Shown: positions 44,739-56,454, counted from the stretch's first letter. The stretch: 64,000 nucleotides of DNA from Acanthosepion pharaonis (GCA_903632075.3 CAHIKZ030002633.1:1250001-1314000); one strand, 5' to 3'. The notes: generated from the letters alone by a model not told the origin. A program made the numbers and translations.

Positions 44739-44762
44739 ATATATATATATATATATATATAT
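44739..44762. repeat. (TA)n tract at the 5' edge of the Penelope unit
   Basis: About 23 bp of TA immediately upstream of the truncated retroelement. Confidence 0.9.
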
Positions 44763-44816
44763 ACAAATATAGATAACTATACTCATTTTGAAAAACCCTC
44801 GAATTTTTGATTTGGG

Positions 44817-45905
44817 TTGTATCGCAACGACGGTTTAATCATAGCGGATAAAAGTAACCCTCAAAAATGTGACACTATCCGTAAAAAACTGCACTGGTTT
44901 TTTAAAAAATTCAGATTTAATCTCGAAATAGAAACTAATTTGAAAACCACTAATTATTTAGATATTACGTTGAATTTACAAAATGGTACAATATCCCCAT
45001 ATAAAAAAGAAAACCAGGAACCCCAATATTTAAACATAAAATCTAATCACCCAGCCCATATTATAAGGCATATTCCAAAAAATATTGGGTATAGACTTTC
45101 TACTAATTCCTCCAATAGGGACATTTTTGAGGCCAAAAAAACAAGTTATGAGGAAGCCCTATCTAAGAGTGGATATAAAAATAAATTGGAATATATTAAT
45201 ATAAATAACCATAACAGTACTCAGAATAAACATAACAATAGGCAAAGAAAGATTTTATGGTTTAACCCTCCTTTTAATTTAGCGGTAAAAACAAAAATTG
45301 GCAAAATATTTTTTGACTTATTAGAGCAACATTTCCAAAAAAAAACTGAGTTACATAAAATATTCAATAAAAACAATGTAAAACTTAGTTATTGTTGCAT
45401 GCCTAACGTAGGGACTATAATAAATGGATTGAATAAGAAAAAAACTAGGGATAATCCACGCTGTAATCCTCCTACTTGTAATTCTAGAAACAAAAACATC
45501 TGCCCATTACAGGGAAAATGTCAGCAAGAATGCGTGGTTTACCAAGTGAAAATTTACAAACATAGTGAGGATACTAACCCTAAAATATACATAGGTGCTA
45601 CTCAGGATAAATTTAAAAAAAGATACTATAATCACACGAGTAGTTTTAAAAACAAAAAAATTAAACATAGTACCACACTATCCACCTATGTCTGGAAAAC
45701 CAAACAAGAAGGTAATATAGACCCCGTCCTTAAATGGGAAATATTAAAAAAATGCCCAAAATATAAAGCAGGCCATAAATTTTGTAAATTATGTACAGAG
45801 GAGAAATTAGCCATAGCTTTATATGATCAACCTAACCAGCTATTAAACTCCAAAACTGAAATTCTTAACGTATGTAGGCATAAAAAATCTTGGCTACTAA
45901 ATTAG
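44817..45905 (+). CDS. 5'-truncated Penelope-like element ORF (end of RT, linker, GIY-YIG endonuclease)
   Basis: A 362-codon frame without a true ATG (first codon TTG; an in-frame TGA lies three codons upstream). It opens at the reverse transcriptase active site YRNDGL (residues 2-7, family consensus YRDDG), so almost the whole RT domain is missing and the second aspartate position reads ND instead of DD. TTNYLDITLNLQNGTISPY (about 44-62) is the post-catalytic RT block. A Cys-rich linker follows (Cys216, 221, 229, 235, 239). The GIY-YIG nuclease starts with VYQVKIY (242-248) and KIYIGAT (256-262), with Arg269, His273 and a likely catalytic Glu at 328 or 329 in CKLCTEEKLAI; the end is HKKSWLLN. 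The C-terminal half is intact, making this the best-preserved transposon coding region in the window. GIY-YIG nicks target DNA for primed reverse transcription. No longer autonomous. Confidence 0.9.
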   Translation: MYRNDGLIIADKSNPQKCDTIRKKLHWFFKKFRFNLEIETNLKTTNYLDITLNLQNGTISPYKKENQEPQYLNIKSNHPAHIIRHIPKNIGYRLSTNSSNRDIFEAKKTSYEEALSKSGYKNKLEYININNHNSTQNKHNNRQRKILWFNPPFNLAVKTKIGKIFFDLLEQHFQKKTELHKIFNKNNVKLSYCCMPNVGTIINGLNKKKTRDNPRCNPPTCNSRNKNICPLQGKCQQECVVYQVKIYKHSEDTNPKIYIGATQDKFKKRYYNHTSSFKNKKIKHSTTLSTYVWKTKQEGNIDPVLKWEILKKCPKYKAGHKFCKLCTEEKLAIALYDQPNQLLNSKTEILNVCRHKKSWLLN

Positions 45906-46175
45906 ACGATTTTTTCCGGTTTTCTTTTGTCATTCCACCTTAATGTTTGTATTTTAATATCCCCTTCCCTTTTTTTGTTGAATAAATATTTACCCCCCCC
46001 CCCCAGGTGGTTTGTGTTGTGGTTTTTTCTTTGGTCACATGGTATAATTTTAGCTATCACCTATAAATATGCGTTTAACCTTGCCTCCTTAGCCGACTTT
46101 CCCTGACGATCCGTTTAGGTGAAACCTAGGTAGGTTTGTCTGGCTCACTAGGTGTATCTATCTATATATATATAT
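45906..46175 (+). repeat. Penelope-like 3' region with hammerhead-like core
   Basis: After the stop, an AATAAA (45979-45984) and a C-run precede CTGACGA (46103-46109), GAAAC (46121-46125) and GTC (46138-46140), then TGGCTCACTAGG. Upstream AGCC and downstream GGCT could pair as stem I. The same sequence, inverted, forms the palindrome at 5424-5506, so this is probably the pseudo-LTR of the element. It ends in a short (TA)n run (46155-46175). Confidence 0.65.
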
Positions 46176-46179
46176 ATTT

Positions 46180-46980
46180 TACTACTTAAACTTTTTTTTA
46201 GTGGATACTTGTATTTGAATAGACAGACTGTTTATTTATTAAACTGTATATTTATTTATTTTTGTACTGAAACAGATCCTAATGTATAATAACAAAGCTA
46301 AAATTTATATTAATAATAAATATATATTTTTTCCTCACAGGTAGCACAATTCTGAGTTTCATGCACAATGTCAGGTGTTGATTCAATTACATATTATCCT
46401 TTAAAAATCATAACTGCTCAGTTTCATATCCAAAACGTAAACAAAGCAATTTCTAAAGACTTAATGGATTTTTTTAAATTTATTAATCTGACATATTTTT
46501 ATTACCTAATCATTGTGTTATGTTGAGTTGACATATTATTTCATACAAAATAATTTCTCTCCTTTTCTTTTCTTTCTTTCTTTTACTCCAGGAGGATCAG
46601 ATATTCTATGCCTGATGGCAAGTAATGTTACTAAGAATTGTGTACACAAATTTCTTGGATTGTCCTGATTTTTGTATGTAAATTATAGACAAACATAAAT
46701 ATTTGCCTCTTTCTGTGAAGTTTGATGATTAACATATTCATTAAAAAAGTACTTACATGCACTGTACTCAGAGCTGTCCACTGGTTGGAAAAGCATAACT
46801 TTTCCAAAATGGTTTGTGGGAAGAAACTGTTTGAGTGAAACATCTATTGAAGGGAATGGGGTTGGTTCACTATGATGTGCATAGCATGGCGTGTCTTTGT
46901 CGTGAAGGTTGGAACTGGTGGAAATAAGTAATGTTAGCTTATCTGAACACTTTCCATAGAAATATCAATAGAATAGTGAG
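46180..46980. other. Unassigned AT-rich stretch
   Basis: Nothing recognised apart from short homopolymers; the same is true of 47050-47980, 48530-49590, 49700-50380 and 54600-55270. Confidence 0.4.
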
Positions 46981-46982
46981 AG

Positions 46983-47049
46983 ATGAACTTTCAAAGGAAT
47001 TAAAAAACAAATATTCTTATTTGTTTTTTAATTCCTTTATAAAGTTCAT
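46983..47049. repeat. Near-perfect hairpin, about 31-bp arms, 4-base loop
   Basis: ATGAACTTT, then AAAGGAATTAAAAAACAAATA pairs with TATTTGTTTTTTAATTCCTTT and AAAGTTCAT across the loop TTCT, with one two-base mismatch. Too perfect and loop too small for a typical microRNA precursor; a foldback duplication is more likely. Confidence 0.8.
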
Positions 47050-47989
47050 GTCTTCAGAAATCTGTTGCCTATTTAAAATTAAGTTGGATTTTATGAAGTT
47101 TTTCAGTGAGAAATCAGTTTAAAAATATTGATTCTATGTTGATTTGCTGTTTGCGAAAATGTTGCTTTTATTATCAGATGCCATTTAATCAGCTAAAAAG
47201 AGAGGATTTTATCTTTGAAATTATGCTGATATTATTCTGAACCTCAGGTTTCATAAGTTATTTACTCAAAATTTGAACAATTTACAAAGGAATATTTCTC
47301 TTTTATAACTGATTGAAGGAAATATTGACTTTATACAAATCTAGTGTTCAAAGTGAATATTATCACTTTGAGAATGAAAATTATAAAAAATATTCCATAG
47401 GATCAAAGCAGTAAATATTTTATATCAAACATAAAAATATAATTTTTATTTAAAACAATATTTTTTGGCCAATAAAAATAGGGAAAAGAAGCTTTAAAAA
47501 TAATTCTTTCTGGAGCCTTTGAAAAACTATAAATAATGATTTCTTAATTTTGCTATATAGTGTCTTTGTTTAATGGCATATCAACTCCTTATAGGTCATT
47601 ATAATGCTGAAAATTGATTTTCTTGGGAGATTTGAAGTAATAATATGATATGTTACTCTGCTTTCACAATACAAAAAATATATTGCTGGTAACATTTACT
47701 ATGAAAAAGTATTGCTGTTTTTTTTTAATATAAAAATTTATTTTTATATCTTCATAGTGTTCCAATTTTAGTTTGGGGAATCACTGTTTGCCCAACAGGC
47801 GCTACCATCCCAAGTCAGGGAACAACAACAATTAAGAGGTGGTTCCACAAAATCCTCCCAGAAAGAGGTCTTGTTGCTAGATGTAGTTTATCATCAAACC
47901 CAGAATGCTTAACTGTGATTCACTCAGCATATGAATGTTAACATGACTATGTTACAACAAAGCATCATCTTTTATCACAAATTAATTAG

Positions 47990-48165
47990 TACCTCTCATT
48001 CTTTATAGAACATTGGGAAACAGGAGCTCTCTATCGAGCACAATCCTGGGCTTGTTCTGCATCTTCCCTCCAGGTTAGCCCCATCTCAGCCAGGTCTTCC
48101 ATTGCAGTCTTCCTACATGTCTTGAAGGATCTGCCTCAAATACTTGCACATTTTTTTCTTTGATG
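47990..48165 (-). mobile_element. LINE C-terminal relic
   Basis: Minus strand: RHVRKTAMEDLAEMGLTWRE and DAEQAQDCAR then a stop and RAPVSQC. This is the terminal block of an RTE/R4-style LINE polyprotein (consensus like MEDLAEMGLTWREAEQAAQDR-RWR). A single stop and few other defects. Confidence 0.65.
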
Positions 48166-48294
48166 AACTTTAAAAGATATATCCATTGTTTTTAATTTTG
48201 TGAAAAGTCATTTGATATATATATCCATTATGTTTATAAGCAACACCTTTTTTCTATTACACATGTCAAACATTTCTTAAACATTTACAAGTAT

Positions 48295-48525
48295 TTGTAT
48301 GGCAACATCCTTGAGTAAGGTATGAATCCTCTTTTTCTCCCTCCAGCTATGGGTAAATAGCAGGACAGACCAGGTTCTATAGCCTTGGATGGCAACTGGT
48401 CGACCACAGTAAGAAATAGTGACCTACTGCAGGAAAAAATCTGCCTTGTCAGTTATGTATCAAAAGATACATGATCACTTAAGCATGTATCAGGCATGAT
48501 ACATAACTGACTGATGACAACAAAC
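48295..48525 (+). mobile_element. tRNA-derived SINE, 5'-truncated
   Basis: Body and 3' end only: GAGTAAGGTATGAATCCTCT, CAGCTATGGGTAAATAGCAG, GGATGGCAACTGGTCGACCA, hairpin ATGTATCAAAAGATACAT, end TACATAACTGACTGA. Very similar to the 25.9 and 56.5 kb copies. Confidence 0.75.
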
Positions 48526-49589
48526 TTTGATATATTTTTGCATAACAAACTTTAATGGTCAAAAATTCTATTAGATAGATACTGTGTTCAAATGTACCAA
48601 CTTGTACATAATATGTATATTTTTATTATTTATGACTTAAAAAATGCTTCTTCTTTGTATTCCTTTTAAAGATGCTTTTAAGCTGACATCTATCCCTTGT
48701 TTACTGCCCTTTTGCTGGCTGCAATTATGAAGAGATGAAAGCTAAAAGAACAAAGTTAAAAAAATAACTCTTTACATATTTTTGGTTATGATACAACAAG
48801 GTGACATCATGAATCTAATTATATTCTCCTCATTTTTAATTTCAAATTTTTATTTATTTTACTTATTCTGTTCTTAGAATTATATTTTTTTTTTTATTAA
48901 AACCAAGGTAGCATCCATTTTAAATCCCTTTTAAAGGGTTTTCTATCTATCTGTGTATGTATGTGTGTTATGTTTATGCAAATGTTTCCAGTATTTTTTA
49001 TAAAATCTTTCGTTCATATAAGTTCACAGCATCATTATTTAGTCATCAAAGTATTTTTCTGACTATCTAAGACATTATATTACTTTTTGGCTAACTTGTG
49101 AACTCCATTATAAAAGAATGAATTGGTGAATTAGCTGAAGGAGGTGTTTCATATCTTAAGGTTGTTGGAATTACTGAATAGATAAAAAAAAAAGAGTGTT
49201 TCATAGATCAAAACAAGGGACAGTCTAAAATTGACAGATCTGGAAAATGTGTTACATGAAATTCCCATTCCATGTTCATGATTGTATGCTTCATCATATT
49301 TATGGCATGAGGATGGGCGTGTTGTCATGCAGTGAAATCTGCCCAGCAAAAAGGTCTTTTCTTATCCAATGTGTCATGTAAACAAGATGACTGATTCACT
49401 GCTAATTTTTCTGCCTTCAAGTTCACATGTTGTTTGTGCTTCAAAAGTTACTAAGTTTAGCCTCGTACAACACAAAGCCAGAAGTAGAAAGCACTCTGTG
49501 ATCTAATGGCAAGATTTGGCTGCACTTTCTCCCAGACTAAACAAATATGAAGATGCAGCTGTGGTTAACAGCAAATAAAATGGAATTGG

Positions 49590-49700
49590 TAAACCCAGTT
49601 TGAATTTTAGCTGAGGTAGTTTCTGTTTACTTCCAATCACTGCCTTTGAAAAAGGCATGAACCCATCTCTTTTTCCTTCCTCCAGCTTGCAAGACAGAGC
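49590..49700 (+). mobile_element. SINE body scrap
   Basis: CACTGCCTTTGAAAAAGGCATGAACCCATC then CTCCAGCTTG resembles the SINE middle domain; similar scraps lie at 32850-32930 and 43795-43870. Confidence 0.4.
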
Positions 49701-50379
49701 AACTTTTGAAAGCTCAGTATTAATGAATTTTGAATTTCACTCCTTGTGACTTTCAAGATTATTTTTTTAAAATAAGCTAGGCTAATTTAGGCTACAAGAT
49801 TTTAACTCTCATATGTCCTGAATGGTGTCCAAATCATTCAAAAATATCTAAACTATCAGTTATATACAATTGTTCTTTCAAATTAAAAATGGATTCAAGT
49901 GGATGAATCCTTTAAGTCTGAAAGAAAATAATTCTTCATCAGAGCTTATATATTGGCACTACAGAATCACAAAGAACTAGACCAAATAACAAAACCACAT
50001 CACTTGAAAATTACCGACAATGGCACACTGACTTTTGTAGGCACAAAGATTTCAAAACTATTAATATATTTACCGTGAAACAAAATATGCAATGTAAATA
50101 TTTCAAAAATATCATGTGCATATTCATAGTCAATGTACTTGATTTAGTCTGGCACAGCATCATTTATCTGAGTTCTTTTATGTACTGTATCCCTTCCAGA
50201 CATATAATGATGAGAATTTGACACCCACTAAGTGAAGAGTAATATAAGATATACAGATGAAAATATAAATTGTGGCAAATTTAGACCTTTGTGCCCACAT
50301 AAAAACATTGTTGAGGGGTGAAGGTAGTTAAAATAATAGTGGTCTTAAGGGAAAAACGTCTTTTTGACACTCTGTTTTT

Positions 50380-50950
50380 TGCAGGCATGAAGGTTCAAGT
50401 AAGTCCAAATTGTAGACATTTATATCAAGTAGGTACAGAAATTTAACTATCTGTGTAGTGTTGTAACAGTGACACAGAAATCTAAAGATGCCTTGAAACA
50501 GCAAACATAACTTCCAGAGGTTAAACAAAGGAATAAGAAACGAGAAAGTTTTCTTACAAAGAAAAGAGTACTGAACTACTATATGATATCAATGCATTCT
50601 GGATAATTTACTGGTAGATGAAGAAGGGACTTAAAACAACAGCACTATGGTTCTACAGAAGGATGCTGAAAATACCATGGACTGAACATGAAAATAATAA
50701 AGAAGTTTTTAAAAAAAAAAAGGACACTTGGAAAATTTAACACTCACAGGACATATTAAAGGCAAGAGGGGCAGAAGGAAACAGTGAATAGCTTGCCTAA
50801 CAAGCTTATGTAAATGGCAGGCAGAACTGGAAAGAATGGTAAGGAGGCAAATGTTGCTTTGAGCTATGAAAGATGGAAAGTTGTGGGGAGCCATGGAGAA
50901 GAGAGTAGATCAAAGAGCACTTATGTAAAATCACTCTCCCATACCTACCT
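50380..50950 (+). mobile_element. RTE-like LINE, 3' fragment
   Basis: KFNYLCSVVTV-like block, TKKRVLNYY, then ALWFYRRMLKIPWTEHENNK and KFNTHRTY-KARGAEGNS at 50640-50790, ending near 50950 with CACTCTCCCATACCTACC. Multiple small deletions. Confidence 0.65.
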
Positions 50951-51182
50951 AAGCAGTAAATATCAAAAAGCTTTTAACCTTGATTAGATAAATAATATTG
51001 AAGATTTTTTGTTTTAAATAGATTTGTTGCTGGGACAGAGGGTTTCCTTCTCACCAGATCATTTGGCCCCTCCCTGTGAAAATAATATGAACTAATTTTA
51101 CTGTGCAAAGCCCCACCGACTTGAAACTTCCTCTTTCAAGACACTGTCAATAGGCCTGGTTTTTAATCTACATAATATCAAT

Positions 51183-52165
51183 TCTTCTTAAAGTAGATTC
51201 CCAAGTTGGCATCTACGCGGACGACACTACAATTTACCCCTGCCTCAAAAACAAATCTAGTGTCGGTGACAAAACTAACCTGGCCGCTCGTCTTGAAATG
51301 GACCTCCAATCGATTGTTAACTGGGGCAAGAACTGGCTGGTCAACTTTAACACCTTGAAAATTAAACTACTCTCTATTAATCACCATAGAGATCCTTCCC
51401 TGCCCCCCATTAGAATGTCTGATAGTCAACTTCTTGAGAGCAACTCTCTGCGTCTGCTCGGTCTCACGTTGACTACTGACCTGAGATGAAACAAATACCT
51501 TGAGTCAATTGCATCGTCCACCGCAAGGAAAGTTGGCTCTCTGTGCCGTGCCAGGAAATTTTTCTCCCCGGAATCAATATTTCAAATATACAAATCAACC
51601 ATTCGCCCTTGCATGGAGTATTGCTGCCATATATGGTCTGGGGCACCTTCTGTTTACCTAAGAGTTCTTGACAAGATCCAGAGACGGATATGTAATATAA
51701 TAGGCCCTGCTGTGGCATCTCGTCTACAGTCACTCTCTCACAGATGTGTCATCGCCTCTCTCTGTCTTTTCTACAAATACTTTCATGTTAATTGCTCCAC
51801 TGAGCTGCATTCGCTGGTTCCCAGACTCCATGAATTCAAGCGCCCTACGAGGCTGGCATCCCGCTCTCACCTTTACACTGTAGAAACTTTTAAATGTAGC
51901 CGTCTCTTCTACTCCAATAGCTTCATACCTCGCACCTCTCGCCTGTGGAACACCCTTCCCAATTACTGTTTCTCTGAGAGCTATAATCTCCAACTATTCA
52001 AATCTAATGTCAATCAACATCTCCAGTTACCTTGATCTATCCACTATCCCTCTCCTCATCCTTTCTTCTATCATTCCTATCTGCTCTCGCTCCAAATCTT
52101 CTGCAACCCCCTACATCCTAGTGGCTTCACGCCTTGCTTGGGGTGTAATGCTTAAAAAAAAAAAA
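51183..52165 (+). mobile_element. CR1/jockey-like LINE, youngest copy, with intact YADD
   Basis: 5'-truncated inside the reverse transcriptase. One frame runs VDSQVGIYADDTTIYPCLKN (YADD catalytic box, 51214-51225) to NWGKNWLVNFNTLKIKLLSI and LRLLGLTLTTDLR, where a TGA at 51487 interrupts. It resumes as SSTARKVGSLCRARKFFSPE, CMEYCCHIWSGAPSVYLRVL, DKIQRRICNIIGPAVASRLQ and ends with FIPRTSRLWNTLPNYCF and VNQHLQLP (stop at 52036). The 3' tail GCCTTGCTTGGGGTGTAATG plus a 12-base A run closes the element. Clearly more GC-rich than the AT-decayed copies, hence recent. Confidence 0.9.
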
Positions 52166-52519
52166 AGTAGAAAATCAAAAAGTGATTGGACAACATCCAT
52201 ATATATTTTTCATGTTCCAAGTTTTCTAGCAAGAAAAAATGCAGTATAAATTTCTGTCTGAATTTCTGAGTGAGGATTTATCATTATTTACACTATTTAT
52301 ATTCAGACTATGTAAGGGTTCTTGGATTGCAAAGAAAATATTTGTCGCAGATTACTTCAACATCTTAGAGAACATATCACTAAGTTCATACTCGAATATC
52401 AGGGGCTGAAACAAATGTCAAAATCTTGATTCGCAGGTACTATGTCACAAAGCATAATGCACATAACCAATCAGAAAAATAACTTACTCACCAACAACTG
52501 CAGTAGCCAAAATATACAA

Positions 52520-52880
52520 ATTTTATCTTTTTCATCCCTGATTCGAGAACACCAAATGCTTTTATCGACCAAGCATTTTTTTTCATTTGTCGACAACTAG
52601 GAGAGGACGCACAATATTATTATTATTAAAATACACTTTTAAGTGCCGAATCTAGATGCGTCGTCAATGTTGTTGCTCCCATGTCACTAGAAGTTTCGGG
52701 TCTAAATAAACAACAGACTTCTTTGATAGGTGACCCGACCGAATATGATCAGTATTTGGCCCGCACCTAGAACAAAAATTTGCCACTAGCTTTAGGACGT
52801 GAATTATATAAGTTGCCCCAGTAGACAACAACCAATCAAGACTTCACTTGGGCTATTCGAAGTTATAGATTAGGTATGCA
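52520..52880. other. Low-copy CpG-richer stretch with TATA/CCAAT-like motifs
   Basis: Several CpGs, TATATAA (about 52806-52812) and ATTGG on the minus strand about 30 bp upstream of it (CCAATC 52841-52846 on +). This spacing could fit a minus-strand promoter, but no exon could be identified. Confidence 0.25.
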
Positions 52881-52954
52881 TGGTTGTATTGATCTTCTTA
52901 CATGTGGCCAAGATAGGGTATTTTTTTTTGGAAGAATAGAAGAAAACAAACCAA

Positions 52955-53030
52955 TAAATATACACATATATATATATATATATACAAACACACACACATA
53001 TATATACAAACAAAAAAAAAAAAAAAAAAC
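52955..53030. repeat. (TA)n/(CA)n tract with poly-A
   Basis: Mixed TA and CA microsatellite ending in a 20-base A run. Confidence 0.9.
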
Positions 53031-53375
53031 GATTTATTATATTGGCTCGTCTTGCGACTTGTTCTTTCTCTACCTCCCCTTTTAACTTCTATAAAATAAC
53101 TTATTTGTTTGGTCTTTCTTTTCTTTTTACTTTTTTATTCTTATTAACATATCAAAATGCTTTTATGGCGACTCCTGCGACTGACTTGTTTCTAATTTGA
53201 ATATACCGTTTTCAGCATATCATGCAGAAAACGTGCCCATTTTTTTGGCAAGTAACTTTCTTTTTTGCTGCATTTTCCATCATGGGATACATGCAACACA
53301 CTGTCGCTTGGTTTGACAAGGTAATTTGCCGTTTTCTGCATTATAGACTATAAGAAATAAACAATATCCCTAGAC

Positions 53376-53560
53376 ATGAGCAGTGGAATGAGAGCAGTCT
53401 ATCCCCATAGATTAAATAAAGAGGTCAGTTCAGAATTCCCGGTAGATTATTCAAAGCAATATACACCTGAGGAAGGCTGGAGAGCACAATGGTTAAAAAA
53501 TTGTGATAGCAACAACAAAGATGAGGACAATAGTCTGAATATAAATTGTGCAAATAATGC
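53376..53560 (+). repeat. Hammerhead-core repeat family, diverged copy
   Basis: ATGAGCAGTGGAATGAGAGC to GATGAGGACAATAGTCTGAA follows the same order as the 0.7 kb copy, with an extra 20-base insertion (GTAGATTATTCAAAGCAATA region). CTGAGGA (53467-53473) is present but GAAAC is lost (TTAAAAAA), so the ribozyme core is dead. Confidence 0.6.
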
Positions 53561-53649
53561 AGTTTAAATATCTAACTGAATGGAACAAATGACACTTGTT
53601 AGCTCATTGCTAGAGATACAAATTATGACATAAGAATCAATAAAGGGAG

Positions 53650-54600
53650 CAGTTGATTTTCTTTGATATGCTGTGTCCTTTCAAGACATAGGTAGTCATG
53701 ACTCTCCATCACATCTTATCCCTTGTAGCACTAAACAGTGTTTGTCCCCTTATGATCCCTCCTTGTTCATATTCTGCCATCCATTTACACAAGCTCAATA
53801 GGTATATTCCTCACTACTTCTCTACGCCCCATTTACCTTCAATATGTCCTGTGAGTGTCAAATTTCTCAAACCCCTCTTTTCTCCTTAAGTACCCTAGAA
53901 ATTTCATGTATCTTTTTCTGATGCTAAGTATAAATGTCCTTTTCATTTCAATTTTCTGCAAAACCTTTACCTTCAATGTCCTGTGAGTGTTAAATTCTCC
54001 AAGCCCTCTTTATTCATTATGTATCCCAGAAATTTCAATTGTCCCTTTCTGACCTTAAGCTAAAGTTTTTTTTGGTCCCATTTTTCTTAAAACTTTCTCA
54101 GTGTTCCTCTGTAGAACAACATCTCTGATACCTTAAATCTCTTCTTCATCTGTGAGGAAATTGCCCAGCATTCACTGCCATATAGAATGAGTGATATTAC
54201 ATAACAGTTGAGCACTCTTATCTTTGCTTACAACAAAAATTTCCTGTTTCCTAATATATTTTAGCTTTTGAAGGAATCGTTCACTATTCCAACGTGTCTT
54301 TGAATTTGTTTCATTCTTGTTATAACTTCCCAGATAGTTAAATTTCCATGTATGAATTTGATGCTTCCAATTTGTAACTTGTATCTTGAGCTACCTCTCT
54401 TGCTGATGACCATACAATTTGTCTTCTTGATGGTTAGTCCTTTCTCCAGGCTTTCCTTTATTACTTTGTCTAGAAGTACTTGCAGTTTTCTTTTTTTATC
54501 TGACATAAATATGGTATCATGTGCATATCTTATGTTACTGAGGTTGTGCCCACCACTAGTATTTATTTTAATTACTATTATTGCCATATGGTAACAGGCC
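53650..54600 (-). mobile_element. RTE-like LINE fragment with partial tandem duplication
   Basis: Minus strand: GGHNLSNIRYAHDTIFMSDK (YADD box changed to YAHD), KRKLQVLLDKVIKESLEKGL, NCMVISKRGSSRYKLQIGSI (54261-54587), then frame-broken C-terminal sequence. The C-terminal block is present twice in a row at about 53828-53965 and 53966-54100 (shared CTTCAATRTCCTGTGAGTGT), a duplication of about 138 bp. Confidence 0.8.
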
Positions 54601-55279
54601 AGTCAACTTTAAACAGATTCTGACAAAGATGGTCTCAGCAGTCATTCAAAGCAGTCACAGATTTTTTAAGCTGAGAAGATAGAGATAGAGAACTAATGTG
54701 TCTACCAGATTATGGCCATGACTGTGCCAGCAGGCAAGGTGAAGACAAATAGTAAATGAAAAAACTACCAGGACCTTGCTTGGGAGCTTTAAAATCTGTG
54801 GAACTTGAAAGATAGAGCCGTAGTGATAATAACTGGCATATCTTCAACTCTACCCAAAAGATTAGAAGTTCAAGATTTGCAGAGGGATTGAGTCTGTCCA
54901 TACAAGAGCAGGACTGGAATCTAGGAAAATACTAAGTGTTATGCTAATATCGACTAATGAGAATATAAGACTAAATCTCTTATATGTAACATCACATTGT
55001 TCATTTAGCTCTGGATTTTCTGGGTTAGAGTTGGTAAGTGTTTTTTTCTCAATGTAGATTCTTCATTCTTGCTTTTATCTAAGAGACTCCCTTCTTCTCA
55101 CTTGGGTGGGTGCTTACATATCTAACTATCATCTGGTTTGTCCACTTGTGCACATTCTAGGTGCATGCCTACATATTTAAGGCAGCCACTGACATCTAGT
55201 GAAGGCAGAGATCTGCACCTGGCGGCTAGGAAGACATCACACAGGTCAATCCAAAGATGCACCTTACTTCTGTTATATT

Positions 55280-56330
55280 AAGCGTATGGTAGTGAGAGAA
55301 ACAAATAACAGGGATTAGAGTGAAACAATGTTTATTGTTGGTAAAGAGTACAGGAATGGTGATCTGGTGTAAGTGTAGTGTTGGAATTTGAACCATTTCT
55401 TATGCTGGTGTGGCCAAGCTCACAGGATATGTTTGGTACATGTTGGTTGATGGCGGTCACAGTTGTAGGTTGTCTTATCAGTTGGTTGACCTGTTGTGTT
55501 GGAACGCTGTGACATTGGATTGATGTGGTCTTGGTAGCCCTGTTCTGTAGAGTGGATGTCGCTGGGGTCGACTGCAAAGTGAATGCCTTGCAAAGTCGAG
55601 GTAGGCCGAGGTGATAGCGGGTGTTGGGAGGCCAGTTCTGTGGAATGGAGGTCACTGGGGCTGACTGCGAAGGGAATGCTTTGTAAATGAGTTGAGGCAG
55701 AGCTGTTCTGTGGAACAGAGGTTGCTGTGTCAACTGAAAAGGGAATGCCCTGAAAACAAGTTGAGGCAGAGCTGTTCTGTGGAGTGGATGTCACTGGGGT
55801 CGACTGTGAAGGTAATGCCTTGTAAATGAGTCAAAGTAGGCCAAGGTGACGGCAGGTGTTGAGAGGCTGGGGTGGTAGGCCAAGCCAGGAAATGGTAATG
55901 GTCATTGAGATGTGCAGTCATGTGGTGGTGAAGGTGATGATGGTGGCAGTAGTAGTGTTTTGTGTGGCTGCTGGTCCACAATTCTGTTGTCATGGTGACG
56001 ATGTCATGGCGGCGGTCGCAGCAGCAGCGCCCTGTGTGACAATCAGCAGATGTGCTGGGCTGCAACTGTGTTTTGTTGTCCTCAGAGCCTACTTTTAAGC
56101 ATGTCTGGTAGTCCCAAGGGGCATTTCTTTTACCAGCAGGAACATTCATGACTGGCCACTGCTGGAGTTCACTTTGTAGACTGGATGTGGTGCATGGAGC
56201 CTAATGCGCAGAAGATGTCATTTATTATTTCATCCTCTGTTTTCGAGGCATTCACATCCAGCCAGTGTGCAGAATGAATCAGAATGAGATCTAATTGCAA
56301 TGGAGTGTAACACTTCTCTGGACACTGAGA
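55280..56330. repeat. Minisatellite-bearing repeat R3, longest copy
   Basis: Outer edges match the 18.1 and 21.7 kb copies (GTATGGTAGTGAGAGAAACA; AATGAATCAGAATGAGATCT). The centre (about 55540-55860) is a GC-richer tandem array: TGTTCTGTGGAGTGGATGTC-ACTGGGG-CGACTG units spaced about 70-130 bp, at least four units. The 124-, 133- and 139-codon minus-strand frames through it (PQNSSAST, DPSDIHSTEQ repeats) are by-products of unit length being a multiple of three in part. Confidence 0.65.
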
Positions 56331-56454
56331 GCAAAATCTGTTTTGGCATCATCTAAGGTGAATCACATACTACACTAAGGAAGGTGCTGAGTGCTGTCAC
56401 TCAATCCATAGCAACAACACCCAGATATATGTTATGAACATGCATGAAATAAAC

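Noticed and set aside
46983..47049. microRNA precursor
   Set aside because: Stem is almost perfect and the loop only 4 bases, unlike typical animal precursors.
55332..56149. Repeat protein (DPSDIHSTEQ units) on the minus strand
   Set aside because: The frame follows a minisatellite inside repeat R3 and is not kept in the other R3 copies.
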